Source of the DNA: Streptomyces spiroverticillatus
GTDB lineage: Bacteria; Actinomycetota; Actinomycetes; Streptomycetales; Streptomycetaceae
DNA length: 64,000 nt
NCBI GenBank assembly: GCA_014650415.1
Contig: BMUX01000002.1
Location: forward strand, 1 to 64,000
Direction: 5' to 3'
Part shown: positions 61,349-64,000 of the stretch, in pieces
Layout: every line of letters begins with the position of its first letter
How positions within the stretch are numbered: position 1 is the stretch's first letter
The notes under the pieces: generated by a model
Told to the model about the DNA's origin: nothing
The model's database searches: none
Seen by the model: the letters and a program-made list of their open reading frames with translations, nothing else
Program-made: the position numbers and the translations under genes

Positions 61349-62344
61349 ATGCTCGATGACCAGACCACAGCGGCAGCAACCTGGCCGACCGCCTACCCGA
61401 AGGGGTACGCGGTCGTCGACGTGGAGACCACCGGTCTCTCCCGCGACGACCGGATAATCTCCGCCGCCGTCTACCGCCTCGACGCGCACGGCGACGTGGT
61501 CGACCACTGGTACACCCTGGTCAACCCCGAGCGGGATCCCGGTCCGACGTGGATCCACGGGCTGACCACCGAGGTCCTGGAGAGCGCGCCGCTCTTCCCG
61601 GAGATCGCGGGCGAGCTGTCCGAGCGGCTCGACGGGCGGGTCCTCGTCGCGCACAACGCGATGTTCGACTGGTCGATGCTGGCACGGGAGTACGCACGCG
61701 CCGGGCACACCGCCCCGGTGCGCCAGCGGCTGTGCACGATCGCGCTCGCCAAGGAGCTGGCGCTGCCGCTGCCCAACCACAAGCTGGCCACGCTGGCCGC
61801 CCACTTCGGCGTCGTCCAGCAGCGCGCGCACCATGCCCTGGACGACGCACGCGTGCTCGCGGAGGCGTTCCGGCCGAGCCTGCACGCGGCGGCGCAGGGC
61901 AACGTACGACTGCCGCTGCTCGAGTGCCGTCCGCTGACCGAGTGGTCGGACGCGCCCGCCGCGCCCCGGATCGGCTACCAGTCCTCGTACGGCGGCAGCG
62001 GCGGCGGCGGACAGGGCAGTTGGCGGCCCTCGAAGAAGCGGCCCGCCTGCCCGTACCCGAACCCGGGGCGCTACGAGGCGGACAAGCCGCTGATGCAGGG
62101 GATGCGGGTGGCGTTCTCCGGCGACACCTCGGTCGACCGCGACCTCCTGGAGGACCGTACGGTCGAGGCGGGGCTGCACGTGGCGACGAGCGTGTCGCGG
62201 CTCACGAGCCTGCTGGTCACCAACGACCCCGACTCGGCGACGTCCAAGACGCTCAAGGCGAAGTCCTTCGGCACCCCGGTCGTCGACGAGGCCGCGTACA
62301 CGCACCTGCTGCGGGACGTGGCTCCGGCGCGCGCGGACGGGTGA
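61349..62344 (+). CDS. DEDDh 3'-5' exonuclease with BRCT-like domain
   Basis: A 331-aa protein. An N-terminal DnaQ-like exonuclease (YAVVDVETTGLSRDDRIISA with the D-E pair, VAHNAMFDWSMLAREYAR, HHALDDARVLAEAF with H and D) is followed by a Gly-rich linker. A BRCT-like domain follows (GMRVAFSGDTSVDRDLLEDR, SLLVTNDPDSATSKTLKAKS). A DNA-repair or proofreading role is likely. ATG 61349 is used. It starts 35 bp after the RING gene. Confidence 0.9.
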   Translation: MLDDQTTAAATWPTAYPKGYAVVDVETTGLSRDDRIISAAVYRLDAHGDVVDHWYTLVNPERDPGPTWIHGLTTEVLESAPLFPEIAGELSERLDGRVLVAHNAMFDWSMLAREYARAGHTAPVRQRLCTIALAKELALPLPNHKLATLAAHFGVVQQRAHHALDDARVLAEAFRPSLHAAAQGNVRLPLLECRPLTEWSDAPAAPRIGYQSSYGGSGGGGQGSWRPSKKRPACPYPNPGRYEADKPLMQGMRVAFSGDTSVDRDLLEDRTVEAGLHVATSVSRLTSLLVTNDPDSATSKTLKAKSFGTPVVDEAAYTHLLRDVAPARADG

Positions 62345-62398
62345 CGGACGGGCGTGCCCTGCACGCCCACCGCTGCCCCGCACCGCACCCTGTGCCTC

Positions 62399-62632
62399 AT
62401 GGCACGATGCGAGGTTTGCGGAAACGACTACGGCATGTCCTTCGAAGTGCACGCACAGGGTGCGGTGCACGTCTTCGACTGCTTCTCCTGCGCCATCCAC
62501 CGGATGGCCCCGATCTGCGAGCACTGCCGGTGCCGCATCATCGGCCAGGGCGTCGAGGTCGAGGGCCACTGGTACTGCGGTGCGCACTGCTCCCGGGCGG
62601 AGGGGAAGGTGGGCATCGTCGACAAGGTGTAG
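62399..62632 (+). CDS. small CxxC protein, probable zinc binding
   Basis: A 77-aa protein with CEVCGNDYGMSFEV, CFSCAIHRMAP, CEHCRCRIIG and CGAHC: several CxxC-type pairs for zinc. It is Cys-rich and soluble. Homologues are frequent in actinomycetes; the function is not known to me. ATG 62399 is used; no ribosome site is visible, so it may be leaderless. An upstream in-frame start at 62354 exists. Confidence 0.75.
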   Translation: MARCEVCGNDYGMSFEVHAQGAVHVFDCFSCAIHRMAPICEHCRCRIIGQGVEVEGHWYCGAHCSRAEGKVGIVDKV

Positions 62633-62707
62633 GCGCCGAAGCCTTCCGTCCCCCGGCTCGGGCAACCCGCCCACCGGGGGACTTCTCCCGCCAGGTACCG
62701 TCAAAGC

Positions 62708-63526
62708 GTGTACCGCTTCCTGTTGTCCCGGCAGTGGGTGATCCTCACCCTCCTGGCGCTCGTCCTCATGCCCGTGATGGTCGAGCTCGGCTTCTGGCAG
62801 TTCCATCGCCACGAGCACAAGGTCGCGCAGAACCAGCTGATCTCCGGGAACCTCAAGGCGAAGCCGAAGCCCGTCGGCGAGCTGACCTCCCCCGGGCACA
62901 CGGTCCCCACCAAGGACTTCTGGCGCACGGCGACCGCCACCGGCACCTTCGACACCGCGCACGAGGTCGTCGTACGCCGTCGCACCTCCACCGACGACCA
63001 GGTCGGCTTCCACGTCCTGACGCCGATGAACCTCAAGGGCGGCGGCACGGTCCTGGTCAACCGGGGCTGGGTGCCCTTCGCCACCGACCAGCAGGCGTTC
63101 CCGCACATTCCGGCCCCGCCCAGGGGCGAGGTCACGGTCACCGGCCGGCTCAAGGCCGACGAGACGACGTCCGGCAGCGGCATCAAGGACCTCGAAGGCC
63201 TCCCGCCCCGGCACGTCATGCTGATCAACAGCGAGCAGCAGTCCAAGCTGCTGGGCCGCCCGGTGCTCGGCGGCTATCTGGAGCTGACCGCTCCGGTTCC
63301 GCCCGGCGGCAGCCCCGAGGTGATCGCCGCTCCCGACTCCGACTCGATCGGCCCGCACATGGCGTACGCCGTGCAGTGGTGGCTGTTCGTGGCGGCGGTG
63401 CCGGTCGGCTGGGTCATCCTCGTACGACGCGAGAAGCGCGAGCGGGACGCGGCGGCGGCGGCCGGGGCGGCGCAGGACGCCGAGGAGGCGGCCGAGGCGG
63501 AGAAGTCCGCGACGGCCTCCGCCTGA
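62708..63526 (+). CDS. SURF1-family cytochrome oxidase assembly protein
   Basis: A 272-aa membrane protein of the SURF1/Shy1 family, which helps assemble the cytochrome c oxidase. It has two helices (WVILTLLALVLMPVMVELGF near the start and MAYAVQWWLFVAAVPVGWVI near 225-250), the GFWQFHRHEHK and VLVNRGWVP motifs, and a large external domain between. The start is GTG 62708; TACCGT (62696-62701) lies 6 nt before, so the gene is probably leaderless. The C-terminal tail is Ala/Glu-rich. Confidence 0.92.
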   Translation: MYRFLLSRQWVILTLLALVLMPVMVELGFWQFHRHEHKVAQNQLISGNLKAKPKPVGELTSPGHTVPTKDFWRTATATGTFDTAHEVVVRRRTSTDDQVGFHVLTPMNLKGGGTVLVNRGWVPFATDQQAFPHIPAPPRGEVTVTGRLKADETTSGSGIKDLEGLPPRHVMLINSEQQSKLLGRPVLGGYLELTAPVPPGGSPEVIAAPDSDSIGPHMAYAVQWWLFVAAVPVGWVILVRREKRERDAAAAAGAAQDAEEAAEAEKSATASA

Positions 63527-63540
63527 CACCGGGGCTGGTG

Positions 63541-63590
63541 CTCGCAGTTGCCACCAGCGCCGGTGCGCGCAGTTGTCACCAGCGCCGGTG
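63541..63590 (+). repeat. two 25-bp tandem repeats after the SURF1 gene
   Basis: Units 63541-63565 and 63566-63590 differ at two positions, followed by a partial third (CGCGC). They lie 15 bp past the SURF1 stop and before the GH15 gene. Confidence 0.8.
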
Positions 63591-63665
63591 CGCGCCCTGT
63601 GGCCAGTGTGAACAGGTGACCGACCTGACGGATTGGCGCCGTCTTCCGCCGGGAACACGCCCTGC

Positions 63666-64000
63666 GTGACCCAACGCATCGAGGACTACGCGCTCATCGG
63701 GGACCTCCAGACCGCGGCCCTGGTCGGCCGCGACGGTTCCCTCGACTGGCTCTGCCTGCCCCGCTTCGACTCCGCCGCGTGTTTCGCGGCGCTGCTCGGC
63801 GATCAGGAGAACGGGCACTGGCGGCTGGCCCCTGAGGGTGCGCGCACCTGTGCCTCGCGGTCGTACATGGGCGACTCGCTGGTCCTTCAGACCCTGTGGG
63901 AGACCCGCTCCGGCAGCGTCAAGGTCACCGACTTCATGCCGCAGCGCGACCAGGCCCCCGATGTCGTACGCATCGTGGAGGGCCTGTCCGGCGAGGTCAC
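63666..64000 (+). CDS. glycoside hydrolase family 15 (glucoamylase/trehalase-like), partial
   Basis: The first 111 residues of a GH15-type protein, cut by the window end. The typical opening is RIEDYALIGDLQTAALVGRD followed by GSLDWLCLPRFDSAACFAAL and LGDQENGHWRLAP, with TDFMPQRD. Such enzymes cleave alpha-glucosidic bonds (glucoamylase or trehalase). The start is GTG 63666. The catalytic acids lie beyond the window. Confidence 0.88.
   Translation, partial: MTQRIEDYALIGDLQTAALVGRDGSLDWLCLPRFDSAACFAALLGDQENGHWRLAPEGARTCASRSYMGDSLVLQTLWETRSGSVKVTDFMPQRDQAPDVVRIVEGLSGEV

Overview
The window looks like chromosomal DNA of a Streptomyces. GC content is very high and almost every codon ends in G or C. 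GTG and TTG starts are common and several genes look leaderless. Two chaplin genes, a streptophobe-type membrane protein and a copy of a common Streptomyces intergenic repeat are present. The left edge is the promoter and pre-16S leader of an rrn operon that runs leftwards out of the window; the 16S gene itself is not in the window.

Layout. 1-600: rrn control region (minus strand). 558-19300: mostly conserved core genes: alkyladenine glycosylase, Spo0M, a PEBP-family protein, HNH endonuclease, a TauE-type permease, an SPFH/NfeD pair, an ABC ATPase, two cysteine-free chaplins next to a GAF histidine kinase/LuxR response regulator pair, a secreted transglycosylase, an FHA-FHA-ABC exporter, streptophobe, SerB and SixA. 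19162-21919: a CynX/NimT-type MFS carrier with a 38-aa companion, and a divergent FadR-type regulator with a palindromic operator between them. 22072-34000: a catabolic island on the plus strand: amidohydrolase, purine-type NCS2 permease, GntR/FCD regulator, a molybdenum-hydroxylase large subunit without its usual partners, a second amidohydrolase, a cysteine-less Asp/Glu racemase-fold protein, a UbiD decarboxylase, a 3-hydroxybutyrate-dehydrogenase-like SDR and an MFS symporter. A GAF-PucR regulator follows at 34067-36022. 36069-49580: conserved core again: FabI/FabG, a SEC-C protein, TldD/TldE, TyrS, a small stress membrane protein, a 6C-like RNA, MoaA, an acetate symporter with its DUF485 partner, and a secreted subtilase. 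49636-58467: accessory genes: zinc alcohol dehydrogenase, a lysoplasmalogenase + fatty-acid-hydroxylase pair, an orphan Clp N-domain, a VIT-family transporter, and a tightly coupled operon (acetoacetate-decarboxylase fold, SDR, two amidohydrolases) divergent from a TetR regulator across a perfect palindrome. 58659-64000: a bacterial RING/TerD-like protein, an exonuclease-BRCT protein, a CxxC protein, SURF1 and the start of a GH15 enzyme.

How the genes may work together. The 22-34 kb island has its own permease, regulator and redox, hydrolytic and decarboxylating enzymes. One 13-bp operator-like word occurs before the first gene and again before the regulator, inside the permease reading frame. 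I read it as a self-contained pathway for a purine-like or other N-heteroaromatic compound, substrate unknown. The 53.5-57.7 kb operon is a second uncharacterised catabolic unit under a likely TetR repressor. All functions come from reading motifs and context; no database search was run.
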